DNA from: Hyaloraphidium curvatum
Lineage: Eukaryota > Monoblepharomycota > Hyaloraphidiomycetes > Hyaloraphidiales > Hyaloraphidiaceae
Direction of reading: 5' to 3'
DNA: 64,000 nucleotides
Assembly: GCA_025558095.1 (NCBI GenBank)
Contig: JAIVFI010000012.1
Span: 248,001-312,000 of the forward strand
Positions within the stretch are counted from its first letter, which is position 1; the number at the start of each line of letters is the position of its first letter. The notes beneath the pieces are model-generated. The model was not told where the DNA came from and ran no database searches. It saw only the letters and a list, made by a program, of their open reading frames with translations. Shown in pieces: positions 1 through 10,063 of the stretch. The translations under genes and the position numbers were made by a program.

Positions 1-110
1 TCGAAACCCACCTGACGCGGAGTCCGAGCACCCGCCGAAACGGAATTAGAAATCCGCGGCCTTCAATGGCGCAGCGAACGAGATTCCATCCCGTTCGTGT
101 GCCTGGAGGT

Positions 111-548
111 CTATGAGCCGACCGGCCGCTCCCCGAGCGCCTCGGCGAGCCGGAGCAGGTACCCGTCCGGATCCTGCACCAGGAGCTGTCGCTGCCCCCT
201 CTCGACCTTTCCCGTACGGTACCATTTCTCCTCCGGCTCCATGAACAACGGCCAGCCCGCGGCGGCGAGGCGCTCCAGCACCGGCCCGACCGCGGGGACA
301 AAGATCTGCAGGTTGACCCCGCGCCCCAGGGGCGGCTCCAGGGGTCCCGTCACCCAGTTCCTTCTGTCGGAGCTGCGCGCCTCCAGCATCACCTGCGCGC
401 CGGCGAGGTCCAGGAACGCGAAGCCATCCTCGCGGCGGTCGTACAGCACTTCGAAGCCGACCAGGTCGCGCCAGAAGGCGAGGCTGCGCGCCAGGTCCGA
501 CACGAGGAGCTCGGGGACGAGCGGGGCCAGCGCGATGCCCGCGGGCAT
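111..548 (-). CDS. VOC (glyoxalase/bleomycin-resistance fold) protein
   Basis: A 145-residue single-domain protein. Near the C-terminus it has the segment LLVQDPDGYLLRLAE, the usual VOC closing strand with its metal/substrate-facing region. Near the start, the SLAFWRDLVGFEVLYDR stretch matches the first beta-alpha-beta module of glyoxalase/bleomycin-resistance-like proteins. The ATG at 548 was chosen because the protein then begins just before the first VOC strand; the open frame extends upstream to 845 but that part is low-complexity Arg/Pro. There is no intron and the length fits bacterial-type VOC proteins, so horizontal acquisition is possible (inference). Substrate unknown; VOC members include dioxygenases, glyoxalases and resistance proteins. 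Domain call firm, function open. Confidence 0.8.
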   Translation of the reverse strand: MPAGIALAPLVPELLVSDLARSLAFWRDLVGFEVLYDRREDGFAFLDLAGAQVMLEARSSDRRNWVTGPLEPPLGRGVNLQIFVPAVGPVLERLAAAGWPLFMEPEEKWYRTGKVERGQRQLLVQDPDGYLLRLAEALGERPVGS

Positions 549-867
549 TGCTCGAGGGAGGCGTTGGAACGAAAGGAATCGCGGGGAGCGCGCGAGGGCC
601 GTCCCGGCTCGAGGCCAATCGCAGCAGTTCGCCGGCGGTGGCTCAACTCGGCCTCGCACGGGTGGCAGGAGGAAACAAAAGACGCGTTCAGCTCGCGCGG
701 CAAGAGGCAGCGGACGCGATGGGGCCGGTCGTCGGGACGGAAGACGGGAACGCGGCCTGCTTCGCCACCAGTCAGCTGCGATGGAATGACCTTCGGATCC
801 CGACGAAAACGCCCCCGAGATCCGCATTCGGCCGTCGACATTCATTCATTGTACAGGAACACGCCCG

Positions 868-1829
868 TTAGTCGTAGGCCCCCTGCTTGTGATCCCCCAG
901 CAGCCTCCTCTGCCTCGGGTTCGCGTGCTCCACGACGTGCGGCGCAAACTGCCACCGCATGTACGGGCTGAACTGCTGCGCGACCACGCGGCGGCCGTAG
1001 TGGTTCTGCAGGAGGTAGCGCACGCCCTCGGAGGTGTTGATGCCGCCGCTGTGCCAGAGCTCGGAGCGGAAGAAGAGCACGTCGCCGGCCTTGACGAGGA
1101 CGGGTTCGAGGCCTGGGGCGGCGGGCGGCGGTCAGTGCCCGCGCATGGGTGGACGGCGGCCCGAGCAGACCAACCTCTGCCCCGCCAGGTGATCGGCTTC
1201 TCGAACCGCTCCCTGACGCGGTAATCCCGCCCCGGAACCAAGGAGCGCCCGCTCTTGTGGGAACCGGGAATGACGTACGTCGGCGCCTGTGCCTCGCTGT
1301 CCACATCCGACAGGTAAAAGTGCGCCGTGCACAGCATCACGGGCAGCTTCACCCTCCCCGCCACGAGCAGCTCCTCCGGCGCCCCCTCCCCCGCCGCGGA
1401 ATCGAAGAACACGCGGTCCGTGTGCGGGTTCGCGCCGTCGTGGCCCTTCCGGCTGCGCCAGGCCGATTGGCCGATGGCGTGGCAGTCGGATCCCATCGCG
1501 GCTTCGGCGAGGGAGACGACGGGCTCGCGGTCGAGGAGGTCGAGGAAGACGCGGTCCCGGTTGAAGACGCACTTGTAGTGGTCCGTCGGGCCGGTGAGAT
1601 GGCGGTCCCAGGCGAAGCCGGAGAGGCGGTCGATGGCGTCGCGCAAATCGGAGCATTCCGCGGGGGTCAGCACGCCGGGGACGAGGGCGAAGCCGTCCGC
1701 GTGGAGGGCGTCCAGCATGGCCGCGACGTCCGAGTGGTCGAATGTGCGCTGGAGGTAGCGGAACTCGCCGCCCGAGACGTGAGAGCGCACCGCGTCGAGG
1801 CGCGAAAGGGCGGGGGGGTCGCGGTCCAT
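868..1829 (-). CDS. Phytanoyl-CoA dioxygenase (PhyH)-like 2OG/Fe(II) oxygenase
   Basis: Two exons joined across a 62-bp intron (1113-1174; donor GTTGGT, acceptor CCCCAG) give 299 residues. The PhyH facial triad is visible: HTDRVFF supplies the HxD pair and LWHSGG the distal His, which lies in exon 2. The region around YVIPGSHKSGRSL is the usual PhyH strand just before the second half of the jelly roll. Without splicing the frame runs into a shadow reading lacking the second His, which supports the intron. The start is the ATG at 1829, opening MDRDPPALSRLDAV. Family members hydroxylate CoA-linked or small organic substrates using 2-oxoglutarate and iron; the substrate cannot be read from sequence. 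Confidence 0.85.
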
Positions 1830-2104
1830 CGTGACCCAGGAAGACAGGAGCGGCCCGGAATCCGAACACCCGCGATTTGGTCGATTCTCTCGCAAGTCTA
1901 GCGACGCGCCGATGAGCGAACTGTGCCTGACACCGGCGGGAGACAGGAAAGCGGGCCAACTCGAGATTCGATTTAGGGATTTCCCGCCCAACGCAAGCGC
2001 GGCTTCTCCTCGGATCAACAGGCGCCGTCGGCTTCTTGGCCCGTCAATCGGCCTTTAAAGTCCTTCTTATCCACTCTGCGCCCCGGTTGACGCGCCTACG
2101 CGGC

Positions 2105-2974
2105 ATGGCGGCGATGGACGACGACACCGCGTGCCCCGCTTGGCCGGCGCACTTCCCCTTCCGGGTCGCGCTCCGCCGCGACACCGAGGCCATGCTGACC
2201 GCGCTCACCGACGCGCTGTCGGCGCACTTTGGCCCGCGCGTGGTGGACGTCTTCGTGAAGGGCTCCGCGGTCAAGCCGTGGCGCTCGCCGGCCGACTACT
2301 GCCCCGCCGTCTCGGACCTCGACGTGCACGTGCTTCTGGACGATGCGGGCCCGCACGGCTTCGCGTCGGCGGAGGAGGCGCTTTCGGCGCAGGCGGCCGC
2401 CGAGCGCGCCTTCTTTGCCGCGGTGCCGGGCCCGGCGCACGTGCCGCGGCCGCAGGTGCTCTTCCTCGACCCGACCGTGCTCGCCGCGCCGGACTTTGTC
2501 GGGTCGCCGCCCGGCTCGGGGCGCTCGCTCAAGGGCACCAAGTATCCCGCGAGGATTCCCGAGGCCGCGGAGCTCCGCAAGATCGACGCCGCGGCGCTGC
2601 TCCTGGGAGCCCAAGTGGAGGCCGCTTTGCAGCTCAACAAGGTGTTTGCGCGCACCGGCCCGCACGCCCTCATCGTGCTCCGAGAGCTCGCATGGCGCGT
2701 CGGCCCGACCCCTTCGCGGGCCGTGTCCGTGCTGGGCGGCGATTTCGCGCTGGCGTGGGGCAGCAACCGGACGCGGCTCCTGGAGGAGCTGGATGCGCGC
2801 GGCGAGGCGGGTCTCGCCTGGGAGATCAGGGAGTTCTACGACCGGTGCTGGGAGTTCCACCTTTCGGGGGATCGGGACGGGGACGCGGGGAGGGCGGCGG
2901 TGCTGGCGGGCGTGCGGGCGATGCGGGCCGGGGCCGAGCTGGCGTCCCGCCTGGGACACCGGACGTCCCCCTGA
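2105..2974 (+). CDS. Nucleotidyltransferase-fold domain protein
   Basis: Intronless, 289 residues from the ATG at 2105; the open frame begins at 2036 but the nearby upstream TTTAAAG could be a TATA element. Residues about 45-80 contain VFVKGSAVKPW followed by SDLDVHVLL, the G-S ... D-x-D pattern of the nucleotidyltransferase superfamily active site. The rest is alpha-helical with no other recognised domain. Such minimal nucleotidyltransferases transfer NMP to small molecules, proteins or RNA; nothing shows which applies here. It is divergent from the PhyH-like gene, about 275 bp away, so they may share a promoter region. Fold moderately sure, function unknown. Confidence 0.7.
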   Translation: MAAMDDDTACPAWPAHFPFRVALRRDTEAMLTALTDALSAHFGPRVVDVFVKGSAVKPWRSPADYCPAVSDLDVHVLLDDAGPHGFASAEEALSAQAAAERAFFAAVPGPAHVPRPQVLFLDPTVLAAPDFVGSPPGSGRSLKGTKYPARIPEAAELRKIDAAALLLGAQVEAALQLNKVFARTGPHALIVLRELAWRVGPTPSRAVSVLGGDFALAWGSNRTRLLEELDARGEAGLAWEIREFYDRCWEFHLSGDRDGDAGRAAVLAGVRAMRAGAELASRLGHRTSP

Positions 2975-3053
2975 ACACTGTGTGTACTGCCGGTCGCGAA
3001 ATGCACGCTACGACGGGCACCGCAGAGCGTTCCTGCGAGGTGCCCGCGGCGCG

Positions 3054-4619
3054 TCACCCCACCGTTCCTCCGATCTCGTCCAGGCACCCCACAAACAGCC
3101 GCATCAGCAGCACCGTCTTTGCGCTCGGCTCGCAGTAGTGCGTGCAGTCGTTCCCCCACGCCCCCTTCCCCGGGTAGTACCTGTACGGATGCGCCAGATG
3201 GAGCGAATGCAGCGCGCGCGAGTACCGCATGGTCGGCACCCCCGCCGCGTCGATCCCCGGCTGCGCCGCGGCGTTGCGCCAGTGCCCCTTTGCCAGGTAA
3301 TCCTCCCACGACGCGTAGGGGTGGCACTCGACCTGCGCGTTGCCCGGCTCGGAGAGGAGGCTCCAGGCGAAGGAGCCGTTCTGGAAGTGCTGCGGGGTGG
3401 ATTCGGCCCACGCCACGCGCGGCCAGCGGCCTTCCGACTGCCGGAGGTGCTTCAGCGCGGCGAGGCCGCGGGAGAAGCGGGACATGTCCTCGGCGTAGTG
3501 TTCCGCGGTGAGCGGGGTGAAGCCCGTCGCGTTGCCCGCGCGGATCTTTTTCACGGCGTCGGGGGAGGGCTTGGCGCCCTGGTTGTACCAGATGCCGAAG
3601 TTGACGACGACGTAGTCGTAGGAGCGCGAGTCGAAGATCTCCCCCATGGAGCGGACAAAGTCCTCGCCCGGCTGGTTCTCGCGGATAAAGTCCAGCGTGA
3701 TGTTGAACCCGAACGGCGGCGGCGGGTCGACCATCCGATTGCCTGGGTGGAAGGTCTTCGTCTTGTCCTTGGGTTGCCAGACCGTCCGGGAGAGGGGGAA
3801 GAACTTGGACGTGCCCGTGAGCCACTGCGCGACGAGCGAGTCGCCGACCGCCGCGATCCGCTTGTGGCCAAACAGGGCAAACAGCCGCGGGTCCGCGGCC
3901 AGCGCGGCCGACATGCGCACCGTCTCGTCGGTCGCGCCCTCGGGGATCCGGCCGGGGGGGTAGGGCAGCTCCAGCAGCGCCTTCATATCCAGCGCGCTCG
4001 CTGCTGCGGAGGGCGCCAGTAACGGCGAATTCGACCCAAAGTACGGGTCCGGCAAGCTGCAGGTCCGCGGCCGCCAATCCGTGTGCAGCGCCCGCATGTC
4101 GGACGTGCAGTTGCTGTCCCAGAAGGACGTGTTCCAGTTGTCGAAGGCGCGCAGCAGCGGGTGAGCGGCGACGGCGCCGGCGGGCCGCGGGACCCACTCG
4201 CCGTCGTCTGCGGCGGCCGAGCACCCGCACGGCGGGAGCGCTGTTCGATCCGGGGCACGATCCGGGGCATCGGCGGTGGGAACTCCCGCGGGTGCGGCAG
4301 GCGGGGCAGGCGGGGGTCCCAGCAGCGGCTCAAAGTCGCCGCCGGTCGGGCCGCCGTCCGCCGCGCCGGCCGTGCGGAATCCCCGCGGCGGGCCGTACGC
4401 CAGCGTCGCTATCAAACCGGCAACGACGGCGAACGACGACAGCCGCGCCACCACGCCGCGGTGGCGGTGCGCGAACGCCGCGCACGGCGGCGGCACCGCG
4501 AGCCCCGTCGCGCCCACGAGCGCGGAAACCGTGCGGAACGGCGCCAGCGCGACGGCAATCGCGGAATGCAGCAGCCCCGACGGCGGCGCCGGCTTGGACC
4601 GGCTGCGCGCTCGCGCCAT
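3054..4619 (-). CDS. PC-esterase / TBL-like membrane-anchored acyltransferase-type protein
   Basis: 521 residues from the ATG at 4619 (an in-frame ATG at 4676 would add 19). The N-terminus is basic with a hydrophobic stretch (SSFAVVAGLIATLAYG), consistent with a type II signal anchor, followed by a Pro/Ala-rich stem. The luminal domain begins near WNTSFWDSNCTSDM and has the GDS motif in IAAVGDSLVAQWL and the DxxH box in WGNDCTHYCEPSA, the catalytic Ser and Asp/His of the PC-esterase (PF13839) family. Known relatives O-acetylate cell-wall or surface glycans in the Golgi. Conserved Cys pairs suggest a disulfide-stabilised lumenal enzyme. Intronless. Family call strong; acceptor glycan unknown. 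Confidence 0.85.
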   Translation of the reverse strand: MARARSRSKPAPPSGLLHSAIAVALAPFRTVSALVGATGLAVPPPCAAFAHRHRGVVARLSSFAVVAGLIATLAYGPPRGFRTAGAADGGPTGGDFEPLLGPPPAPPAAPAGVPTADAPDRAPDRTALPPCGCSAAADDGEWVPRPAGAVAAHPLLRAFDNWNTSFWDSNCTSDMRALHTDWRPRTCSLPDPYFGSNSPLLAPSAAASALDMKALLELPYPPGRIPEGATDETVRMSAALAADPRLFALFGHKRIAAVGDSLVAQWLTGTSKFFPLSRTVWQPKDKTKTFHPGNRMVDPPPPFGFNITLDFIRENQPGEDFVRSMGEIFDSRSYDYVVVNFGIWYNQGAKPSPDAVKKIRAGNATGFTPLTAEHYAEDMSRFSRGLAALKHLRQSEGRWPRVAWAESTPQHFQNGSFAWSLLSEPGNAQVECHPYASWEDYLAKGHWRNAAAQPGIDAAGVPTMRYSRALHSLHLAHPYRYYPGKGAWGNDCTHYCEPSAKTVLLMRLFVGCLDEIGGTVG

Positions 4620-4860
4620 CCCGAGGGAGGAGAATGTTGTTTCGGCGGGACGCGCGTCCACCGGCCTACAGTCCACACCGGTCTTTGACCCTCGACGATC
4701 GAAGGCAGGGAAGTGCTCTTATTGTACGGACACGTTACGTTACAGAGAACGTGCTAGTCACCACCTCGGCTGCACCTTTTCCTCCACTAGGATCACCGCA
4801 GGCCGTCCTCGTGCTCCGAGACGTCCATGGCTGTGGGCGATCTCGCCCACAGGCGTCCGC

Positions 4861-6350
4861 TCACCCGTAGCAGTACGACTCGAGCACCACGGTGATCCCC
4901 AGCCCGCGCAGGATGCCCCACAGGGCAAAGACGACCGTCAGCAGCGTGGCCACCAGCGCGCGCAGCGCCCCGTAGGTCACCTCGAACCCGAAGAACCTTG
5001 CCGGCTGCCAGCCCGCCGCGCACGCTTCCAGCCTGGCCGCGTGGCACGCCAGGGCGCCGCGCTCGGCGTCGGATCCGGATCGCAGGGCGATCGCGCGCGC
5101 GGCGTCGGCGCCCGCGCGGAGCACCCCGGCCGCGGCGCCGATCCGCGCGTTGTGCTCGCCGCGTACACGGCCAGGTTGTCCAGGGTGAACCCCAGCCACC
5201 AGGCGCCGGCGAGGAGCTCCCACAGGGGTATGCACGCCCCCGCGGCCAGGTTGAGCGCGACGGCGGGGAGCAGGGCGAGGGCGCTGACGGTCCAGGAGCG
5301 GATGCCGGCCATCAGCGACGTCTGCCAGCCGTGCCAGGTGTGCGCGAGGTGCTCGAGGATGGCGTAGACGGGGGCCCATTCGCACTCGTCCGGCGCGCCG
5401 GCCGCTGCCTGCCTGTAGCCGTCCAGCATGCGGCCGATCTCGACGGCGAGGCAGTGGCAGATGAGCCGCTGCGACAGCTGGGTCATGGGCGCCCTCGAGA
5501 AGCGGAACACCCTCGCGGCGATAAAACCGGCCCAGAACAGGATGATTGCCAGCAGTGCGGCGCCGACCAGGGCGCCCCACCACGAACTCCACAGGACCGC
5601 GGACGACACCGTGGGGGTCCAAAGCGGGCTGAAAAAAACCCCAAAACCTACGAGCACCATGCGGACAACGAAATCCCCGAGCATCCACCACCCGTTGCGG
5701 CGGCCGATGTTCCCCGCGCACGAGGGCAGCGGGCAAGGGCAGTTCGGGTCGCGTTCCTTGTGCGCGACGAGCCTTCCCCCGGTTCCGGATGGAGGTGCCG
5801 GCTGCTCTTCGTCCCCCTGCGCCTTGATGCCGCCGATCTTCCTATCGGGTGCCGGTGTCGGATCGACGAGCACTCTCCACCGCCACAGCAGGCAGAGCTG
5901 GTGCGACCGCAGATCGTTCGACGCGTCCCACGCCCGGAACAGCGCCGGCAGCGGCCAGCAGATCCCCATGCCGAAAAGCGAGACGGCCACCGACCCCACC
6001 GCGATGTTTTTCGCGCCGAAAGGCACGCTGGTCCCCGCCAAAGCGGGGTACGCTGCGAGGACGGCGACGGCGGCGGTCCAAATCGCGGGGCACACGGCGA
6101 CGAGCCAGCGCGTGCGGCCGCGCCGGGTGAGCGGCAGACAAAAGCGTGCAAACGCGCCGAGGAGGCGCGACGAGCGCGACGCGGCGTCGATCACGCCGGC
6201 GGCCGTCGGTGGTTCCGCCGCATCGAGCGACGCGAGCAGCGCGGACAGCGCGGCGTCCGCGGCGGCGTCGTCGAAGGCGCGGGCCGGCGGCGGCGCGGCA
6301 ACAAACGGCAACGCCGTGGAAAGCTCCTCTTCGCTCAGCGCGCCCGGCAT
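4861..6350 (-). pseudogene. CPC-x4-CAGN multi-spanning membrane protein, copy A (frameshifted)
   Basis: Inverted near-copy of the gene at 7210-8705. From the ATG at 6350 the frame encodes about six predicted membrane segments and the cytosolic or lumenal signature DPNCPCPLPSCAGN. Around 5149-5158 it carries two extra bases relative to copy B (ACAACG versus AACG on the coding strand), so the frame leaves the conserved sequence after NLAVYAAS and stops at 4977. The lost C-terminal third, including the last membrane helix and the ending SYCYG, is still readable in another frame down to a stop at 4861. No GT-AG intron can bridge the shift. It is a recent pseudogene, a truncated 457-residue variant, or a sequencing error. 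No known family recognised. Confidence 0.6.
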
Positions 6351-6767
6351 CGTGTCCGGCGGATCTAATCGATGAAATCGGCGGGAGGGCGCGGTCTTGG
6401 CGCGCGGACCAATCGCGTCCTTCTCGTCCTCTCTTGCTGCACATAAATTCGAGCATGTAATCACCGTGGCGCGACTAGCTACATTACTGGGTACTCCCCT
6501 GCGGATTCAAGGGTGACGAGGCGCCGACGGGCCCGGTCACATGGGATCTAGTCAATCATTTAGCCTCGGTACCACGGAGCAGCAGCGTGGGCCACGTCCG
6601 CGGGAGAACGAGCGCACAGCTCGGACGGGGGATTGTGGCCTTTGGGCCATCCGCATTCCGATCCTAGGCATCGCGGCCGTCCCTGATGGCCGCGGGATAC
6701 ACGCAGAAGGACCCAGCTTCCCCCGCTTGCAAGCGGGTAGCCTCCTCCGGGCCTCCGCGACGAAAAA
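6351..6767. other. Intergenic spacer
   Basis: 417 bp between copy A's start and the end of the small membrane protein. I see no gene. A GCTTGCAAGC palindrome lies near 6725-6734. It presumably holds the copy A promoter. Confidence 0.5.
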
Positions 6768-7121
6768 TCACAATATCCGCGCGATCCCCTTGCGGGAGTC
6801 GGAAGCGCGGCGGCGGAGAGCCCGCAGGCCAACGAGGAGCAGCCCGAGCGCGAGCGCCGCGAGCGCGATGGCGACCGGGAGGGATGACCGGGCTTCCGAA
6901 GGCGTGTCCGTCCCCGCCCCAAGTGTACCGTCGCCCGCAGACCGCTCCCCGGGTCCCTCCCGCGGGATCTCGGCGTCCGGGCCGTCCGTTTCGGGCGGGA
7001 CGAGGTGCCGCATCGCGTCCGCCCACACGTCCGCCTGGAGGCCGACGCCCGCGCTGGCCGGCGCCGCGAGGAAGAGGAGGAGAATGAGCGCGGCCTGCAT
7101 GGCCGCGGAGGGGGATCGCAT
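6768..7121 (-). CDS. Small secreted-type single-pass membrane protein
   Basis: 117 residues from a true ATG at 7121. Residues 1-24 form a signal peptide (MQAALILLLFLAAPASA core). A short Pro/Asp/Glu-rich ectodomain follows, and residues about 85-105 form a single hydrophobic helix (SLPVAIALAALALGLLLVG) followed by a basic stop-transfer tail, LRALRRRAS. This predicts a type I membrane protein with a tiny cytosolic tail. No family recognised. It sits between the two arms of the inverted duplication and is divergent from copy B with under 100 bp between start regions. The layout of signal, hydrophilic stretch, helix and basic tail is convincing, but a lineage-specific role is all that can be said. 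Confidence 0.6.
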   Translation of the reverse strand: MRSPSAAMQAALILLLFLAAPASAGVGLQADVWADAMRHLVPPETDGPDAEIPREGPGERSAGDGTLGAGTDTPSEARSSLPVAIALAALALGLLLVGLRALRRRASDSRKGIARIL

Positions 7122-7209
7122 CGCGATGGTGCGGGAGACGCGAGCGGGATTTGACCGCCTCCGGCACCCTCAGGTCTCAATCACCAACACGCTTCACGCG
7201 GGCCACGCG

Positions 7210-8705
7210 ATGCGGGCGCGCTGAGCGAAGAGGAGCTTTCCACGGCGTTGCCGTTTGTTGCCGCGCCGCCGCCGGCCCGCGCCTTCGACGACGCCGCCGC
7301 GGACGCCGCGCTGTCCGCGCTGCTCGCGTCGCTCGATGCGGCGGAACCACCGACGGCCGCCGGCGTGATCGATGCCGCGTCGCGCTCGTCCCGCCTCCTC
7401 GGCTGCTTCGCGCGCGTTTATCTGCCGCTCACCCGGCGCGGCCGCATGCGCTGGCTCGTCGCCCTGTGCCCCGCGATGTGGGCCGCCGTCGTCGCCGTGC
7501 TCGCCGCGTGGCCCGCTTTGGCCGGGTCCGGCGCGCCTTTCGGTGCGAAAAACATTGCGGCGGGGTCGTTGGCCGTCGCGCTTTTCGGCATGGGAATATG
7601 CTGGCCCCTGCCGGCGCTGTTCCGGGCGTGGGAGGCGTCGAACGATCTGCGGTCGCACCAGCTCTGCCTGCTGTGGCGGTGGAGAGTGCTCGTCGATCGG
7701 GCGGTCTCCGGAGGGGAGGCCGGTGGCGGGAAACGGCAGGGGGACGAAGAGCAGCCGGCACCTCCGTCCGGAGCCAAGGGTCGGCTCGTCGCCCACAAGG
7801 AACGGGATCCCAACTGCCCATGCTGGCTACCGTCTTGCGCGGGGAACCTCCCCCGCCGAAACGGGTGGTGGATGCTCGGGGATTTCTTGGTCCGGATGGT
7901 GATGCTGGGCTTCGGGGTCCACTTCAGCCCGCTGTGGACGCCCGTGGTTTCGTCCGCGGTCCTGTGGCGGACGTGGTGGGGCGGCCTGATTGGAGCCGCG
8001 GTGCTGGCCACGATCCTGTTCTGGGCCTTCTTTATCGCCGCGAGGGTGTTTCGCTTCTCGAGGGCGCCCATGACCCAGCTGTCGCAGCGGCTGATCTGCC
8101 GCTGCCTGACCATCGAGATCGGCCGCATGCTGGACGGCTACAGGCAGACCCCGGCCAGCCAGACGGACGGCGCACTGGACAAGCACGACTGGGCCTCCGT
8201 CTACGCCATCCTCGAGCACCTCGCGCACGCCTGGCACGGCTGGCAGACCGCGCTGATGGCCAGCACCCGCTCGTGGACCGTCAGCGCCCTCGCCCTTCTC
8301 CCCGCCGTCGCGCTCAACCTCGCCGCGGGGGCGTGCATCCCCCTGTGGGAGCTCCTCGCCGGCGCCTGGTGGCTGGGATTCACCCTGGACAACCTGGCCG
8401 TGTACGCGGCGAGCAACGCACGGATCGGCGCCGCGGCCGCGGTGCTCCGCGCGGGCGCCGACGCCGCGCGCGCGATCGCCCTGCGATCCGGATCCGACGC
8501 CGAGCGCGGCGCCCTGGCGTGCCACGCGGCCCGCCTCGAGGCGTGCGCGGCAGGCTGGCAGCCGGCGAGATTCTTTGGGTTCGAGGTGACATACGGGGCG
8601 CTGCGCGCGCTCGTTGCCACGCTGCTGACGGTCGTCTTTGCACTATGGGGGATCCTGCGCGGGCTGGGGATCACCGTGGTGCTCGAGTCGTACTGCTACG
8701 GGTGA
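7210..8705 (+). CDS. CPC-x4-CAGN multi-spanning membrane protein, copy B
   Basis: Intact partner of copy A through the C-terminus (ending SYCYG). It shows hydrophobic segments near WLVALCPAMWAAVVAVLA, IAAGSLAVALFGMGICW, the WWMLGDFLV region, IGAAVLATILFWAFFIA, a long pair around LNLAAGACIPLWELLAG, and ALRALVATLLTVVFALW. The signature DPNCPCWLPSCAGN lies between the second and third. Copy A's start codon context ATGCCGGGC reads ATGCGGGC here (7210), one base short, so the ancestral ATG now reaches a stop after four codons. The conserved frame has no other ATG until 7446, which would drop about 75 N-terminal residues before the first membrane helix. Upstream splicing could rescue it but has only a weak donor. 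Function unknown. Confidence 0.65.
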
Positions 8706-8778
8706 CTTGGACGTGGCTCGGCCGCTGCCCGCATGCAAAGCTCAAAATGTAGTTGCTGTCAATGGGTACCTCAAGCAG

Positions 8779-9807
8779 CTAAAGATCCTCGAACTCGGAG
8801 TAGTCTTCGTCCGGATCCGGGCGCTCTTCCCCTGGAGCGCCCAACGCGTCCGCCTCGCGCGGCAGCCGGCTCAACCCGCCCGGCTTGCCCAGCTCGCGCA
8901 CATCGATCGGCACGGGCACGTCGCCGGGCAGGTCGTGGGCAAACTCCTCGCCGAGCGGCACCCGGAACAGGGTCGGGTACAACCTGTCGACCTCGAGCTC
9001 CCGGTGCGACTCGGGCAGGCCGGCCGTAAGGATCATGTCGGAGCGGAGCTCGGCCAGGTGCACGCTCGTCACGGAGGGCAGCTTCTTGAGCGCCTCCATG
9101 CTCTTTTTCCCGATCGGCCCCCCGCCGGTCTTGGCGATCCGCCTGGGGCGGAAGTCGCGCCTGTTGCAGAGCCGCCGGAACGCGGCCTCGTCCGTTATGT
9201 CCCAGGCCGTCACCCGCGGGCGGACCTTGTCCGCGAGGGCGGCAGATTCGTCCAGGGAAACTTCCAGCTCCTCCAGCTCCGGGCGGCCCGCGACCATGTC
9301 CTCGAGCACCTTGCTCCCGCGCCCGAGCCGCTCCCCCCTGCACTTGACCCGGCGCAGCGCAGGCAGCTTGAAGGGCGCCGATGCGCCGGCGATGGGGCAC
9401 CTGTCGACGACCTCGAGCTCCGCGACGGAGGCGGGCAGGCTGCTGAGTACATCCCGCAGCGCCTTTTCCTCGTCGAACTCGAACGACGCCGAGACGAGCC
9501 CGGGGGCTCCGGCCAGGAGGCGCTTCACCGCCGCGACCCCGGCCAGAGCGCCGCAGTCCGTCCTCACGCGCCGCACGTGCCCGAGCCAGCCGTTGCCTTC
9601 CCAAGTGCCCACGCGCTCAGCGAGCGGCACCGACGAGGTGCGGAGGTGCACGAACTCCGCGAAGGCGAGCGGGGCGAGGAGCGCGAGTGTGGCGCGGGAT
9701 GACTGGGCGAGCTCGAGCTGCCACCGGCGCGGGAGGAACCCCGAGATGCGGTAGAGGACTTCGAGGGGGAACACGGGGTCCTCGGCGGCGGGGGCGGGGA
9801 CGGCCAT
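8779..9807 (-). CDS. F-box/LRR-like protein
   Basis: 342 residues from the ATG at 9807 (the open frame reaches 9918, but MAVPAPAAEDPVFPLEVLYR is the natural start). The N-terminal 50 residues, VFPLEVLYRISGFLPRRWQLELAQ, have the F-box pattern of LPxEvL..Is.fL....l..la. The remainder has Leu/Val-rich segments such as SVAELEVVDRCPI and LEELEVSLDESAAL that resemble degenerate leucine-rich repeats, ending in an acidic tail. F-box proteins link substrates to SCF ubiquitin ligases through Skp1. Repeats are irregular, so the substrate-binding region is only suggested. No introns. Convergent with copy B (73 bp gap). Confidence 0.55.
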   Translation of the reverse strand: MAVPAPAAEDPVFPLEVLYRISGFLPRRWQLELAQSSRATLALLAPLAFAEFVHLRTSSVPLAERVGTWEGNGWLGHVRRVRTDCGALAGVAAVKRLLAGAPGLVSASFEFDEEKALRDVLSSLPASVAELEVVDRCPIAGASAPFKLPALRRVKCRGERLGRGSKVLEDMVAGRPELEELEVSLDESAALADKVRPRVTAWDITDEAAFRRLCNRRDFRPRRIAKTGGGPIGKKSMEALKKLPSVTSVHLAELRSDMILTAGLPESHRELEVDRLYPTLFRVPLGEEFAHDLPGDVPVPIDVRELGKPGGLSRLPREADALGAPGEERPDPDEDYSEFEDL

Positions 9808-10063
9808 TGCTCGTTGGAGCGGAGTTGCGTGTCGGTCGGCCCGTGCGACGGGGAGGCTTCTCCGCGGTGTCACCCGAAGTCTGCGAAGGAGCGCCGGTCG
9901 ATGGAATAGTGGGAACAAATAGATATGTAAATGCTACGGCGGATATCCTAAGATATGCTCGGTATTCCTGTGCAACTCAGCGCGGCCAATTCAAGTCCGG
10001 GGTATCGCATCCCAGCGGCATCTCCAACGCCCCCCCCCCCCCCCCCCCCCCCCTCCCTCCTTC
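9808..10063. repeat. Intergenic spacer with 24-base poly-C tract
   Basis: The spacer contains an uninterrupted run of 24 C at 10030-10053, followed by CT-rich repeats that run into the end of the next gene. It is the longest homopolymer I saw in the window, and its true length may be unreliable in the assembly. Confidence 0.85.

Larger units (their letters stand above)
4861..8705. repeat. Inverted gene-sized duplication (arms 4861-6353 and about 7207-8705)
   Basis: The two arms are near-identical over the whole membrane-protein gene but in opposite orientation, separated by about 850 bp that holds a different gene. Similarity starts within a few bases of the start codon and stops at the stop codon: the flanks on both sides do not match. 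Differences are mostly silent or lie in a short hydrophilic linker just before the CPC-x4-CAGN motif. Confidence 0.8.

Noticed and set aside
2836-4230. Long open frames antisense to the PC-esterase gene (464 and 559 residues)
   Set aside because: They are Arg/Pro/Ala-rich shadows of GC-rich coding sequence with no recognisable domain; the sense strand has complete motifs.
4977-5200. An intron to reconcile copy A's frames
   Set aside because: No GT-AG pair of plausible length spans the join without removing residues conserved in copy B.
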